Made by a program: the position numbers and the translations under genes. 64,000 nucleotides of DNA, from NCBI GenBank assembly GCA_029449235.1, contig JANATG010000001.1, forward strand, positions 2,046,001 through 2,110,000, written 5' to 3'. Below the pieces are notes generated by a model, which saw only the letters and a list, made by a program, of their open reading frames with translations, had not been told where the DNA came from and made no database searches. Shown piece by piece: positions 1 through 11,970 of this stretch; the stretch's first letter is position 1, and each line of letters begins with the position of its first letter. The stretch comes from Linnemannia schmuckeri. Taxonomy: Eukaryota; Mortierellomycota; Mortierellomycetes; Mortierellales; Mortierellaceae.

Positions 1-748
1 ACTTTCCTTTATAAGTCTGAAAGGACAGCCAAGGGTTTACCTTTTTTGCAAGTCTTTGTTCTTTTAAATGCACAATCCTTCTCGCTTCCTTTTATACATA
101 TTTTGCTGCCCCTCACAATGTAACATAGTCAAAAGCAACACAAAAATAATAAATTCATATAGAGTAAAAATCACGTCTCTTCTGTCTTCTTGCAATGGTA
201 TGGTATGTGGTATGGCGTTTTTACTTTGGTCTCGTCTTTGTTGTTAGGAGTCAAAAAATTAGTGCGCAGAGACTGCCATCTCATATCACTCCATCAGATG
301 ACTCCCCCCCCCCAACTCGCGCTCTCTTATTGTCGTTACTCTTTCGATTTGGATGGCAAAAGGGCACCCCAAGGACGAGGACGACCGATGAGAAGTGGAT
401 TCAAACACTCCCTGAAACGAAAATCCTGATAATGTAACTGAGGCCATTGGATGTCCTCATAGTCGAGATTTAGATGAAATTCATCCATCCTTCATCACGA
501 CTTCCCACCTGCGAATCGTATTTTGAGGATTGAGGTTTGGCACAAAAATTATTTGGATGACTGATGGGAGGTGGGCAATGATTGACTTTGCTTGCTACGC
601 GCACATACAAATTTTACACGCTAATAACAAGCACAAAAAAAACCAATTACAACCAACAATGCCAGTCTACAGAGCACGCTTCTTGAGCTGCTTGGCGAAG
701 GAATATATTCACAATGAAAAACAAAAAAAAGAAAGCTTCAATCCTAAA
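1..748. other. Left-edge region, no gene recognised
   Basis: AT-rich sequence downstream of the Arp10-like gene. Short open frames lack protein-like character and splice context. A run of C lies near 306-314. It probably holds the 3' untranslated region of the minus-strand gene at its right and unassigned sequence at its left. Confidence 0.5.
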
Positions 749-2890
749 CTAGTATGAATAAGCAAGAGCGGATGCAACGAGGGCAGTGGCGGCAGTAGGG
801 TCTTGATGTTGACTGTTCCCACCAGCACCACCCGAAAACGGCGATGCGCCAGCCAGGCCCGCTGTCGACCAATCCGGCACTGTCCCATTAAAGTTCTCCC
901 TCAGAATCTCTGGACCCGACGACTTCAACGATCCCACAAGCGACCCACCGATCCAAGCACGACAATTGGGCATAAACACTTTCCCACTGCTCTGATACGC
1001 CTTCTTGCCCTGACTCTTCTTTGTCCTCCTGTCCTTTTCACGCGACGCAGCCGAAGAGGGGTCAAGACTCATACTAGAGCCGCCGAGTGCTGGAGACCCC
1101 ACAAATGAGGTAGCTGCAGGGTCAAGATCCATGACCGATTGATGACTGGGGCTTCGACTTGGGGCCGCAGACTTGTCAGCAGTCGTCAAGTCGTCAAGGA
1201 ATCGAACAGAGTCTGCCAATCCCGACAATTGCTTCCATCGAGGGTTGGTCTGGAGTGACCTCTTGATCTCCTGGAATAGCCTGTTCTGCAAATTAGGCAG
1301 CTGAGCGGTGCCTCCAATCAACAACATGGAGCCGATAAGAGGTCGTCGAAGATCTGAAGGCGCCTTCAAAATCGATTCCAGAATTACGTCTGTTAAACTC
1401 TCTGCATCCTCGTCGCCATGAAACAAACACTCACTCGCACGTTCACGGATCCATCCAGGGATGGCCAGAATACCCCTGGCCTCTTCCTCTTCCAGCCAGA
1501 CTTCAACGTGGACCTCGGTCGACGTTGAAACATCCCGATAGTTGTTGTTTATCTCGTCCTCGTTAATGTTGTCTCTTGCATTGATGATCAGGGGCGACGC
1601 AAACAGCAGCCGGGTCTTGATCGTCTCCAGAAACGCGCTCGTCAACATGCCCTCGGGTATAATTCGGAGATCGGTAGGGTTGTCCACCAACGAGATGGGG
1701 CATTTGTCGCGAAGGAGTTGTTTCAAATGAGTCGACAGGAACTTGCCCGCCCGAGGTGTCGTCCTGATAAACGGTGTCATTGGGCGGGAAGAGTAGATCT
1801 ATTTAGGATATGGGATTTAGCGTCAGTCATATTTCACTTTGGTAGAGTCACTCCTTTGCTGATAGTCCAGGTACAATGTGGTTTGAACACGGCTTACAGG
1901 AAGGACAGAGGTTTCCAAATGTCCACAGTCGATGACCAATCCTGTTGCTGTTCCCGTCGTCAACAATGCGAGGAGATGTGATGGTGTAAACGAGACCGAG
2001 GGAACCTATTGTGTTTCATATGAGCAAGCGTGCGATTAATACGATGTATTGTCTTCTACAGGCACGCTTAGAGAATATACACGCTTCATGGTGCTCACCT
2101 GCAGCTTGTCAAAAAGGACTTTGGCAATGGTCTGCTTGAGAGCGATGGGCGCCAAGGGTGACTCGCAAATGATGACCTTTCTCTGCTTGGGATCCGTCAA
2201 CAAATACCTATTACCAAACAAGAACAACAGAGAAAGATTCTGCTGTTAGATGGTTGCTTTTGACAGATACAACAAAGACCTGACAACCTGAACAAAAAGA
2301 GGAGATCCTTACTTGAAGTAAACTTCGTAGAGATATTCAGACAAGCGTTCCTCGAGAATCTGCAGCCGTTCCTGCTCTGTCTGTCCACGACTGTTCCTTC
2401 TCATCATATCCAGCTCATACAGCTCTGCATACTATTATCAACAGTGGAGAAGAAAAAAAAGATCGCATGATAATAAACAAGCAATGGTCAGTCCTTGCTG
2501 TCATGTGCATTTCAATATCATTCTCTGAAATGACTCTCTGCCTCTATTTGTTGCCGCCCAAAAAAACCCAGACTCTTCAACATAATAGGAAAAAGAAGAC
2601 GGGTGTTGTACCTCGAGAGGGTTGTTTCCTCGACAAGTTTCGGTCGTCCGTTCATTACAAATTTCGCCACATTCATGCCCCAAGTGTTGACGATAGACAG
2701 GGTTCAGACCAAGGTAATCATCTAACGCTTGCTCGGACAGAAACATTGACAAAAAGTGTCGAGGCCGCGCCTCACCCGAGAAACCGCACTTGAGGTAGCA
2801 GGACCCGATATCGAGGACGATTCTTTCTTCGATGCCGTAGATGGATGTCTTGAACGACAGGTCCCGGATCTTTGACATGGGGACAGTCAT
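749..2890 (-). CDS. ARP10: Actin-related protein 10 (dynactin pointed-end subunit)
   Basis: Arp10 caps the pointed end of the Arp1 filament of dynactin, the dynein cofactor, in the cytoplasm. Proposed join on the minus strand: 2890-2612, 2431-2313, 2207-2099, 2005-1898, 1798-749, giving 554 aa with all junctions in frame. The N-terminus has the actin-fold phosphate-1 loop region (DIGSCYLKCGFSGEARPR), then YLLTDPKQRKVIICESPL and VPSVSFTPSHLLALLTTGTA, which align with animal ACTR10; a late actin-fold motif (LLIGGTAQLPN) and the C-terminal AWIGGSLVGSL also match. A Ser/Lys-rich insertion with SMSLDPSSAASREKDRRTKK lies before the last motif and is longer than in animals (about 417 aa there). It is the most distal of three minus-strand genes and shows no operon-like link. 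The family assignment is strong; the exact insertion boundaries are not. Confidence 0.88.
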
Positions 2891-3408
2891 GGTGGCGCGA
2901 AAGGAAGAGTTAGAGAGCGTGAAAAGAGGCGAGAAAGAGACGGTGGTGGTGTTTGCGTGTGTATTACAGGTGATGTGAGTGTAGTATAGATGAGGAAGTG
3001 CAATGGCTCGGGTCGACTATCGAGTTGTTGAAAGTGATGCGTATTGTCGGGCCCTTCTTCGCTTTTTGTTTTCGTTCTGTAACGAGGTGTCAAGACGGTG
3101 TTGATGGTCAAGAAGCCAAAAGTGATGGCGTGCAGCAGGAGCACTAATTTTTTAAGAATGAATTCTGTGCCTAATACAGACGAACCCGTCACAAACAAAG
3201 GTTCCACATACACTCGCCCACAGACAACAAAATGCAACAGGACAAGTCAAGGGCTCAAAAATAGGGACCTCAAAACAAAAAGGCTGTAAAGGTAAGGTGG
3301 CGACAACCAAAAACATGCCTAGTTATCACGGTTTATTTGTGTATCCGTTTCTCCCTATCCAGTTTTTTTGTTCTCAATCGCCGAAACAAGCTGTGTAAGA
3401 CAACACGC
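2891..3408. other. Intergenic: ARP10 promoter and RPL38 3' flank
   Basis: No coding signal. It separates two genes read leftwards, so it should hold the ARP10 promoter and the RPL38 terminator. A short pyrimidine/purine-biased stretch lies just upstream of the ARP10 start. No clear TATA box was seen. Confidence 0.5.
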
Positions 3409-4882
3409 TTAGTTCTTGATGTTCTCGATCAAGAGAGCTACACAAAGACGCGAGATAATAAAGTGAAATGTGTTAGTAAAAGATATTCTCACAAGAACGT
3501 ACGTTCTAAAGACACGAGACAGCCAGAAAAGAGAGGAGGAGACTTACTGGGGGGAAGAGACTGCTTAAGCTTCTCGGCCTTGGCGGCATCGTTGATGACC
3601 AAAGTGTACAAGTAGCGCGAGCAGCGGACCTTGAACTTGATCTGGCTGCCGTTCTTCTTGATGCGGCCGGCTAAAGAAAAAACAAACGCGTTTCATGGTC
3701 GATGGCGGCAAAGAAAAAGAGGGCAGCAGGGTGAGTTTTTTGTCCTTGTTCTTTCGAGATAAGCCCCCTCTAGAGCCTCCTGATGTTGGCCACGCTGTGC
3801 TGTTTTGTGGAAACTTGTTGCTGAAGGTGTCTCGTCTTTAAACGGTCAATTTTCGCGATAGTCCTTCTGTCCTGTATGTAACTCCTGGTGCAGGTGCTTA
3901 GCCAGAGGTCGTAGTATCCTCTGCGTTGAAGTTCACGCTGTAGCAGGCAGAGGCTGTGGAAGCGAAGAAGATAGGATGTTCCTGAGTTGACAGGGTATGC
4001 AAATGATCGATTAAATGTTCTCCTTAATGACTAAACGCCTCTTCGTCTTTGGAAGGGAAGGGAAACGTGTCGGATAAAGGGATTCCGTGTGAAAAGTAAG
4101 TTGACGTCCTGTGAGCTTTAAGCTTCGTCCTCAAACGAGCGTTCCTGTCCTGCTCTTTCCTTCCGCTGGTCCTGCAGCCAAAACGTCGAAGGTTCCTGAA
4201 GGTCTTCTAAGAAGTCTCTCTACGTACACTTGGCGTCCTTTCTGCGGGCAATCTCGAGGAACTGCTTGATGTCTTGGACTTGCTTAGGCTGCAAAGGAAA
4301 TAGTAGGCAAAAGACATAAGGTTGAGTTAGAGGTCGATTGTGGTGATAGTAGGAGCTGAGTTTTCTTGTTGGTAGACGTGGGCGTGTCCTCCTGTTGCGA
4401 CAGTTGGAGCAAAGGTTCGACGTTGTTGGCGTTGCCATCACTTTTCCTGAGTAGCCTGGTAAAGTGGGTGTATCCAGCCGTTGAGATGATGGTTTCATCA
4501 TAGTTCAAAACTGAATAAGGTCGTTCCTGGTCCTGTGCCGAAAAGAACGGCTGCGCGGCTGATGACGATGCCTGTTTGCAGGGTACAAGATCAAAGGTCC
4601 GGCATGAGATCTCTCTCTCGTCCTCGACCGAATTCAGCTTCACCTCTTTCCCGTCCATGAACACCACCATGTGTTTGTTGTCCCGGAAAGTTCTGATGCT
4701 GATCACAAGTTCCTCTCTCAAAGATACGAAGATATTCCCGACGAGAATAGGATCCTGCGGCGGCCGATGATGGGTGTATGTTTGTTTGTGATATCGATTG
4801 ATGGATAGATGGATAGGTCCCCTGAACATAAGCATCTGTCGAGGTGCGGGTGTGCAACATTTTTTGCACGTCTTAGTACCAT
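3409..4882 (-). CDS. RPL38: 60S ribosomal protein L38 (eL38)
   Basis: Small structural protein of the large ribosomal subunit. Join: first exon ATG only (4882-4880, least certain), 4288-4228, 3670-3548, 3437-3409, giving 71 aa, the usual eL38 length. The sequence reads PKQVQDIKQFLEIARRKDAK, then RIKKNGSQIKFKVRCSRYLY, then TLVINDAAKAEKLKQSLPP, ending LLIENIKN; this is a clear eL38 match. Splice phases agree (AAG T|CC and CCC A|CT). Exon 2 begins exactly after the initiator Met, so the first exon must end at or near ATG|GT; the ATG at 4882-4880 followed by GTACTA is the best candidate. Two introns exceed 550 nt, against 60-140 nt in the neighbours, a pattern known for fungal ribosomal protein genes. 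A protein-like open frame sits inside intron 1 (see findings). Confidence 0.9.
3912..3953 (-). other. Hairpin with H-box-like hexamer in RPL38 intron 2
   Basis: A perfect 7-bp inverted repeat (3918-3924 pairing with 3947-3953) lies in the long second intron of RPL38. On the transcribed strand it is followed at once by AUACUA, which fits the H-box consensus ANANNA. Introns of ribosomal protein genes often host snoRNAs. A second, weaker stem and an ACA follow, but the full two-hairpin H/ACA fold was not established. Confidence 0.2.
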
Positions 4883-5474
4883 GACGAATAAAAGACTAGA
4901 TCAAAAGAAGGAGCTCCGCCTTGCAGTCCGAATGATCGCCATGTAGGCGAAAATAGTCACATGATCATTTCCTTCCCCTGCTCTCGATTTTTTGCATCAA
5001 TTTCGTCCCACGCGTCTGCCACACTTGTCACCCACCATAAAAATTACCCCCGCTCAATATGACAGCAATCGCTATGTATCCATCGTTGTTCTTTTCCAAA
5101 ACAACACGCCTTGTAAACTATCCAGCATCAAGTTAGAAGTGGGAATGAAGCAAGAACACAAAAGATGCGTATCGAAAGTAAAGTATAGACAGACAATGGT
5201 ATAGCCAAGTATAGTGGATAGTTGTTACGCGGATATTACTAAGTATTTATTTGAGAGTATGCAAAAGGTGTGGATGGAGGAATAGGGAGATATCGCTATA
5301 TTACACAGGGTTGAGGGATTGGCAAAACGTCAGGAGCGACGACTTGTCAGAGAAAAAGAGGTGCTAGAAAGGATGTAGTTGGAACTTTTTGGTGAAAAGA
5401 AGAGAGTACTTGGTCGCATGCGCTTGCTTCCTTTTGTCTCAAAACCGAAAAAGTGATGCCCTCTACAAACTCGC
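4883..5474. other. Intergenic: RPL38 promoter and FET3 3' flank
   Basis: No gene recognised. It should contain the RPL38 promoter (right of 4883 on the minus strand) and the ferroxidase 3' untranslated region. The sequence is AT-rich with no repeats of note. Confidence 0.45.
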
Positions 5475-7357
5475 TTAGTGCTGCTCCTCAGTGTTCTTGG
5501 CCTGGGCGACCTGGGCCGAGATGAGAGCATCGTCCTCGCGGGCGTACCAGATGACGGTAGCAAGACCCAAGAGAGCAGAGATGATAGTGAACACAAGAGC
5601 GACAATTCCCTTGGCGGTGAAGGTGCCGGGGAGGGGATCGGGTCCGAGGTTGGCGCCGTCGAGGTTCAAGCCCTCGTTACCGGCAGCGTTACCGCGGTAT
5701 GGGATGCCCAAAGCCTTGCAGTGCTCAATGTGGGTGGGGTCGATCTTCAAGACGCTGGGCATGACCTCAGGAGCCTCGATGATAGTGGTGGCGAGACCAG
5801 CCTGAAGATGCCACTCGATGTGGCAATGGAACAGCCAGACTCCGGGGTTGTTGGCCTTGAAGCGGATGGCAACGTTCTCCTCGGAGGGGACGAGAACAGT
5901 GTCACGGCGGGAGGGGTTGGTGGTGTTGATGTAACCGGGGTAAGGACCATCGGCGGCGGTGTACTTGCCAGTGCTGCGTCCGACAATCTGGAAGACGTGA
6001 CCGTGGAGATGGAAGGGGTGGTTACCGGGATCGTCGTTGTTGATGATGATCTCGATCCACTCGTTGTGCTTGACGACCATGGGGTGGGAGTACTTTCCGT
6101 AGACCTCAGGGTTGGAAGAGAGGTTGCCGGTGGTCAAAGCGGTGTACAAGGTAGGGACCTTGGGCATGACGTAGGTGATATCGTTGAAGGTGGCCTTGTT
6201 GCTGTAGTCGTTCAAGACGCTGAAGGCGGCGGTCAAAGGGAAGATCTGGTCGGGGAGCTGGGTAGTCTCGGGGATGACGGGAACAAGGAGAGCATCGTTG
6301 AAGGGTTCATACTCGTCAGTGACGCCGGAGGGGGCAAGAGGAGCAGTCTCGCTGTAGACGATGGTACCCTGGACCTTGAGCTCGAGCTCTGGGGGAACAA
6401 CATCGAACATGGAGGGATCCATATCGGCGTGCAAGATGAAGTTTTGGGAGGCATCAGCTCTGGCCTTGACGAGGACAGAGTAACGCTGAGCAGCGGTGAC
6501 GGGGAAGCTGGTAACGACCTTGCGCTCGACATCAATCCCGTCGACCTCAATGATCTCCATCTCATGTCCGTCAATGTAGAAGTGGAACATGGCAAGGGCA
6601 GACATGTTGATAATGCGGAGACGGTAGGTCTTGCCAGGGACGAAATTGAACTTGGCATCGGTCTTTTGGTTAATCAATCCAGACTCGGGGACAGGCTCGG
6701 CACCGGAGGGGTTGAAGATGGAGAGGTACTGCTCCAACATGATCTCGTGCTCGGTATGGTACCAGTCAGCAAGGGCAATGGTGTACTCCTCGTCATACTT
6801 GTAGGTCTCGTTGGTGTTGTGGATGATCAAGGGGCCGCGAAGACCGTCGACATACTGGCCTCTGTTGTGGCCGTGGATCCAGTAGGTGCCGTGCTGCTCG
6901 ATGGGGATGGTGTAGGTGAAGTTGGCGCCTGGGGGGATGGGGCATTGGGTGACCATGGAAGGACCATCGAACTGGGCGTTGCCGGTCTGGAAGAGACCGT
7001 GGGAGTGCAAACTGGTGGGCTGGTCAATCTGGTTAATAACATTGATCACAAGGGTGTCGCCCAAGGTCACATTGATAGTGGGGATGCTACATTGGTGAAG
7101 AGAAGTGAGATGGATATGTTAGTCTACAGCGAGCTTGGTTCTTATCCTTGTTGTTATTAAAGAGAACAATCAATCAGATAAAAGCCGCTGAGAAGAACGT
7201 ACGGGAACTGGCCGTTGACACCAATAACACGACGCTCGTGGAGGCCGTCAGGGTTGGCGTTGACGTAGGTGATGTTCCAGTTGTAGGTGACGACGGCAGC
7301 CTGGGCAGCGGTGGCGGCCAAGGCAAGGAGAGCCAGACTCTTGATAGAGGCAAGCAT
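5475..7357 (-). CDS. FET3: Fet3-type multicopper ferroxidase
   Basis: Plasma-membrane copper oxidase that oxidises Fe(II) to Fe(III) for import by the Ftr1 permease. Join 7357-7203 and 7086-5475, 588 aa. An upstream GTG (7360) is open, but the ATG at 7357 starts a clean signal peptide (residues 1-20, MLASIKSLALLALAATAAQA). The four copper-ligand segments are visible: HSHG (79-82), HGH (123-125), HPFHLHGH (408-415) and HCHIEWH (472-478). Glu182 in GAEPVPE matches the ferroxidase Glu185 of yeast Fet3. A C-terminal transmembrane helix (about 545-567) is followed by a short cytosolic tail. These features favour Fet3 over secreted laccases. It is transcribed away from the Ftr1 gene across 10 kb, with iron-type GATA sites between. 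The exon ends at the conserved NGQFP, the usual place for an intron in this family. Confidence 0.95.
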
Positions 7358-7397
7358 CACGAAAGAAGGAGGTGTGAAGGAAAAAGAGAGGAGTGAA

Positions 7398-7428
7398 GAA
7401 AAAGAAAAAGAAAAAGAAAAAGAAAAAG
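7398..7428. repeat. (GAAAAA)5 microsatellite in FET3 5' leader
   Basis: Perfect hexanucleotide repeat with G every six bases from 7398 to 7428, about 40 bp upstream of the FET3 start codon. On the coding strand it is a pyrimidine tract (TTTTTC), common in fungal leaders. Confidence 0.9.
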
Positions 7429-7927
7429 AGGAAAGAGATGGTTCTGATCAAGCTTTTGTGTGTTTTGGAATGAACAACAAAAAACAAAAGAGCCAAAAAG
7501 GAAACGGGAAGGGAGGTGGAGTCGAAGGGAAGGAAGGGTGAGGAGAAAGGAAGAGAGAGGGAAGGGTAAAGAAAAGCGGCAGAAAAGGGCGACTGCTGGG
7601 TATTTATCGCTCGCAGTGTGCGGGCCGGGAAAGGTATTGGCTAGGGGTGAGTGTGCGTGTGTGCGCCTTGTGTAAAGTACTGAATGAGTAAACAAAAAAC
7701 AGTATTGAGTTAAAAGGGAGTAGGAGGATAGGCAGAGAGCGTGAGAGCAGTGCGGGTGGCCACTGCTTCATTCTTTCTTCTTCTTTTCGTCTCGTTATTC
7801 TCTCGCTCACTCAACTCAACTTTGACTCCATCTCTCTTTCTTTTTACTGCTCTTGAAAAGGGTCCAGTCTGAAAGAAAGAACTGTCCAGGTCCACAACAG
7901 CACGAATATCAATGTGAAAAAAATCCA

Positions 7928-7936
7928 TTATCAGAT
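7928..7936 (-). promoter_or_regulatory. ATCWGATAA iron-GATA site, FET3 proximal
   Basis: Reads ATCTGATAA on the minus strand, 571 bp upstream of the FET3 start. It matches the consensus for Fep1/SreA/Urbs1-type iron repressors. A one-mismatch copy (ATCTGATAC) lies at 7980-7988. Confidence 0.55.
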
Positions 7937-8013
7937 GGAGTCGATTGCCTTAAAGTCAAAAGAAAGACAAAAATTTTCAGTATCAGATGGATGAACAGAC
8001 AACATACAACAAC

Positions 8014-8041
8014 AAAAAAAAAAAAAAAAAAAAAAAAAAAA
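8014..8041. repeat. poly(A) tract, 28 nt
   Basis: Uninterrupted run of 28 A on the plus strand in the FET3 upstream region, close to the first GATA site. Confidence 0.95.
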
Positions 8042-8497
8042 GACCGGGCGGAGTAGGCTCTACTTCCTCGTTTCATCCCTTTGGCTAAAACAGAGGATGG
8101 TGTTGTTTTTTGTTGATGCTGTTGTGTGTGTGTGATGTGTACTAAGAGTGTACCTTTAGTTGCGCCCGTCAGGCAGTGTGTTTGTATCGAATGCAGCTGA
8201 GAGTGAACATATTAGGATCCGCATCATCTCTCTCTCCTTTTCTTTTCGTCTTTGCATTCCGCCCGTGGACTTTTAGAAGAGGGGTGATTGAATTGAGTAC
8301 AGTGTGCTAGTCAGTCAGTACCACCATCTCTCATCGTGCTCCCTTTGGCCTTGTCCAGTCCAGGCCTACCTTGGGATACAATGCGGCCAGTCAAAAAGGG
8401 GAAGGTTGGTTTTGGACAGGCGAAAAAGAAAACTGTTTGGTCCCGAGTCACTACCAGAAAAAAAACAGGGACACCAGCACTGCTAACTATTCGTTGG

Positions 8498-8506
8498 ATC
8501 TGATAA
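8498..8506 (+). promoter_or_regulatory. ATCWGATAA iron-GATA site
   Basis: Reads ATCTGATAA on the plus strand, followed at once by a second GATA core (GATAAGATAG). It is 1.14 kb upstream of the FET3 start. Confidence 0.5.
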
Positions 8507-9455
8507 GATAGCACCCAGAGACACCAGCAGCACTAAAACCAAACAGTAACAACACACTACCGCCCAGCAGAACTTTGTTCTTCCTTTCCGTGGAAATCAG
8601 CCGTTTGTTTTCCAGCTGAACATCTTGTCCATTTTCCTTTCCCTTTTTGAACCATATATATGTACATGTGCTGTACTTTTCTCAAAGTTATAGTCCCCGC
8701 CAAAAAGAGCTTAGGTCCAATGAACAACCCTCCCCCAAAAGCGCGCACCTTTCTGTACCTCGTCTCTGTCCTTTTCATTAGTCACTCCTTTGGCTGGCTT
8801 CCAAAAGAGTCCACCTCTCATCTTGCCATTTCTCTTTTTTCTTCTCCAAATGGCGCGCGTTCTCCTTCCCCCTTGTATATTTTTTTTCGCACCTCCCTTG
8901 CGTGCGTTACCTAAATTGGCGTCCGTGTAAAAGTGAAGGAGGTAGGGGCTCTACCATCTTCTACCAGCCATAGCCAGGTGGCGTGATATTCTCTCTTTGT
9001 TTGTTCTTCCCGGAAAGCAAATTGTCGCATTGCACTCTCTTTTTCTAGAGTTTTTTCCATACACCCAAAGGGCCAGTCCAGAACAAATGGACTTTATTGT
9101 GGTGGTTCTTTCACTCTGCTCGCTTAAACAGCGCACATTTTTCACCGCTCTGAATTTTTTTTTTGGAAAAATGTGGTCGTTTGGGCGGAACACCTAGCGT
9201 CGAAAACAACAGTCTAACGTGGCCATCAGGCTGCATGAAAGAAGAAAAAAGGCGCACATCTCTTTTTTTTCTGCTTCGTTTTCATACTCCTTCTTTGATT
9301 GGAAGCACAAAAACGGAAGACTTTTGTCTGCTTGACCTTGCGCTCCGGTCTCGCTCAAATGCGTGTAAAAAGACAAGTACGGGAGCGAATGTATACCGGC
9401 CTGGTCTGGAGAGATGTGAGTGAAAAAAAATATGTAAAAAAGAATACTGACTCAG

Positions 9456-9464
9456 ATCAGATAA
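9456..9464 (+). promoter_or_regulatory. ATCWGATAA iron-GATA site
   Basis: Reads ATCAGATAA within TGACTCAGATCAGATAAC. The same 18-mer recurs in front of FTR1 (site at 16765), which argues for a shared element rather than a chance 9-mer. Confidence 0.6.
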
Positions 9465-9490
9465 CCTCCTCTCCTCGTGTGCCTGGAACG

Positions 9491-9499
9491 TTATCAGAT
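9491..9499 (-). promoter_or_regulatory. ATCWGATAA iron-GATA site
   Basis: Reads ATCTGATAA on the minus strand, 27 bp from the end of the preceding site, so the two form an inverted pair. Confidence 0.55.
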
Positions 9500-11651
9500 T
9501 TTTTTAATTTTCAAGTCGGGTACCCCTCCAAGTCCAACTCCAGGGTAAAGCTCTTTTTCACCAAGTCCTTTTTTCAATCCCCTACTTGTCCTTCAGTCTG
9601 GTTCGTCATTCGAATATTATCCGGCCAGGCGTCCCGTTCGTTCCTTTCTGGATCTCTTTTGTTTACTTTTTAACTTCCGTCATCATATGTACAAAAGTAT
9701 TCGTTTTTGGGCAAGTTGCAACCCACGCCCAACTTGTGCTCTCGACTTTTGTTTTGCCAACCCACTTACACACTTGTTTTTAGGTTTTTTTGTTTATTCA
9801 ATTGTTATTTTGTTTGTTGCTTCTTTTCTGCATGCATGCAGCATTTGACGCACAGAGTCATAGGGGGCAAAAAAAGAAAACGAGGGAGCGAGGAGCATCA
9901 AAAAGAGAGAGATATAGCAGAAAAAGGAAAGGCGAGAAAAAAAAATCTTGGAGAAAAGCAAAACAAACAAAACAACAACCCGATCGCATCATATAAAGTT
10001 AGGTCGGCCCTTGCAGCGAGTTCCCTTGCCCAAACTTGTCCACACGCACCCATTCAGTTTTGTTTTCTTTGTTTTCTCTGTTTTCCTTTTTGCTTTTTTT
10101 GCTCGCGTATAGTCCCGTTTAGTATGTCGACTCATTTCATCTTGGTCTTTCAACCTTAAAACTTTCACCGGCTCCGCCCAAAGCACACCAAGCCTTTCAG
10201 CAAACCAAACCCCAGGCTAGAATGTCTCTCGATCTCCAACCCAGTCCATCCCTCGCTCACTTTGCCCCATCAGATGCAAGAAAAACAACATGATGACTTC
10301 ATTTACCCAGCACAAGGAGGCCTAATCTTACAAAAAAAATGTTGTGTCTAGATCCGCTCCTCTCAGAGATGCAAGCCAGGCCCAGTTTATCGTGGTCGCC
10401 GTTTTTTCTCTCGCTTATCCTCGGGTTGGCCCGGTTCAGCGATTGATCGACTGGGACCTAATCCTTAGCTGCGTTTTTTTTGGTTGCCCTTACCCATCTA
10501 AGATGCACAATATTGTCACCACATCTATAGCTCTCCAGGATTGATACTAACTGCGACATACATACGCAAAATCAGGATTGGTCATTCATCAGCATGGCAG
10601 CAAAGCAGTTTCAACCTTCGCTCTTTCAAAAAGCTCATGGGCGCTGTCTGGACCAGGATCATGGTCGACTCTCAGCGTCAACAAAGCTCATGGTATCACT
10701 CTTCTGCTCAAAGTCAGAAGTGAACATGAGGGCAGCTACCATCAACCTTGTCAAATTGTACCAGATTAGAGACCAGAGAACAGCAGCAGCGGTGATGGCT
10801 TGAGGAGAGCAAAGGACCATCCTTGCCAGTCAGAAAAGTCAACACACAGTTGTAGCTCGGGGTTGATCGAAATGGTTCGATTTGATCACAAGCAGATTCA
10901 GACAGACAGATACAAAGACGCGTCTCGCTTTTCTCTCGCCTTTTTTGGAATAGACCAAAAACGGTACAGCCATTCAGTAAAAACCAAATACCCGTCCATC
11001 TTTCCCACTGCATCTCTTTTTCTCTTGGAAAAAAGGGTCGTGTCCATCTGGTATCGTACATCTTGTATCCCGACATTTTCTCCGCTGCCACCGTGTGTCG
11101 ATCTACCGTCTCTACACCGTGCGAGTCTTTTTTGTTTTCTGATGTGCGTGCATGCGCGAGCAGAGGCTAGGCTAATCCATTCATCTTGTTGTGATGTAGA
11201 TCGTAACTCTCTTGCGTCTTTTTTTTCCGTGAAGTAATCACAGAAGCGAATAGTTCATTCGATAAAATATGCCACTAGCGCGCTCAGAATACGAAACGCG
11301 ATTGAAGCTATTGTCTTATTTTAAGTAGCCGTTGCTGTCCATTCCGTCCGACAGAAGGGGAAAAACTTCTAGCTGCGAAGTAGAATGTGACCTGTGAAAA
11401 TCACGTCCTTTTTCGCAGCGGTGTAGCTTTCTATCCAGAAGTGCAAAAATGCACGATGTCCACAACAGTCAAAAAGAGAAACGCGTCGCCTTGCGCAGAT
11501 CCATGAGCCCATTCACTGCATAGACGGGAGTACCCCTTATGACCGCAATACAGTAATGCGCGGTGGTTTTCTTCATGCATCAATAAAAAGGCTTTTAGGT
11601 ATGATCATGGTCCCATCGGCGGCTTTGCTTCCAGTGGTATCCAGAATGTTA

Positions 11652-11673
11652 TTTTTTTTTTTTTTTTTTTTTT
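11652..11673. repeat. poly(T) tract, 22 nt
   Basis: Uninterrupted T run in the FET3-FTR1 intergenic region, about 300 bp upstream of the open frame that starts at 11971. Confidence 0.95.
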
Positions 11674-11970
11674 GGCTTGTTCTTTTGTTTTACTGTGTTG
11701 TCTCAGTGGTGCCGAGTTTTCTCCGCATCAACAACATCCGTTCTATCACATATTTTTTTCGTTATTTCCGTCGCTCCTCTCACTTTCACACACACTTTCC
11801 CTCTACACCGCCTTCCCCACTTTATTCTTGACAGACAACAACTCTTTGCCCCAAATACGCATTCCTTCGCTCTCATTTCTCTCGAAAGCGGCAAAAGCAC
11901 CGCTCCCTCAATGCATCCTTCATCGAGACTGCAACCCCCTTTTTCAACCAGTTCATACACTTGGGATAAG

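Noticed and set aside
667..700. Minus-strand string reading FAKQLKKRAL-stop
   Set aside because: It looks like a C-terminus but lies only about 50 bp beyond the Arp10 stop codon with no upstream exon to attach.
5478..7160. 560-codon open frame on the plus strand opposite the ferroxidase
   Set aside because: It is an exact antisense shadow of FET3, rich in Gly/Val/Asp from the codon bias of the real gene, and has no family match.
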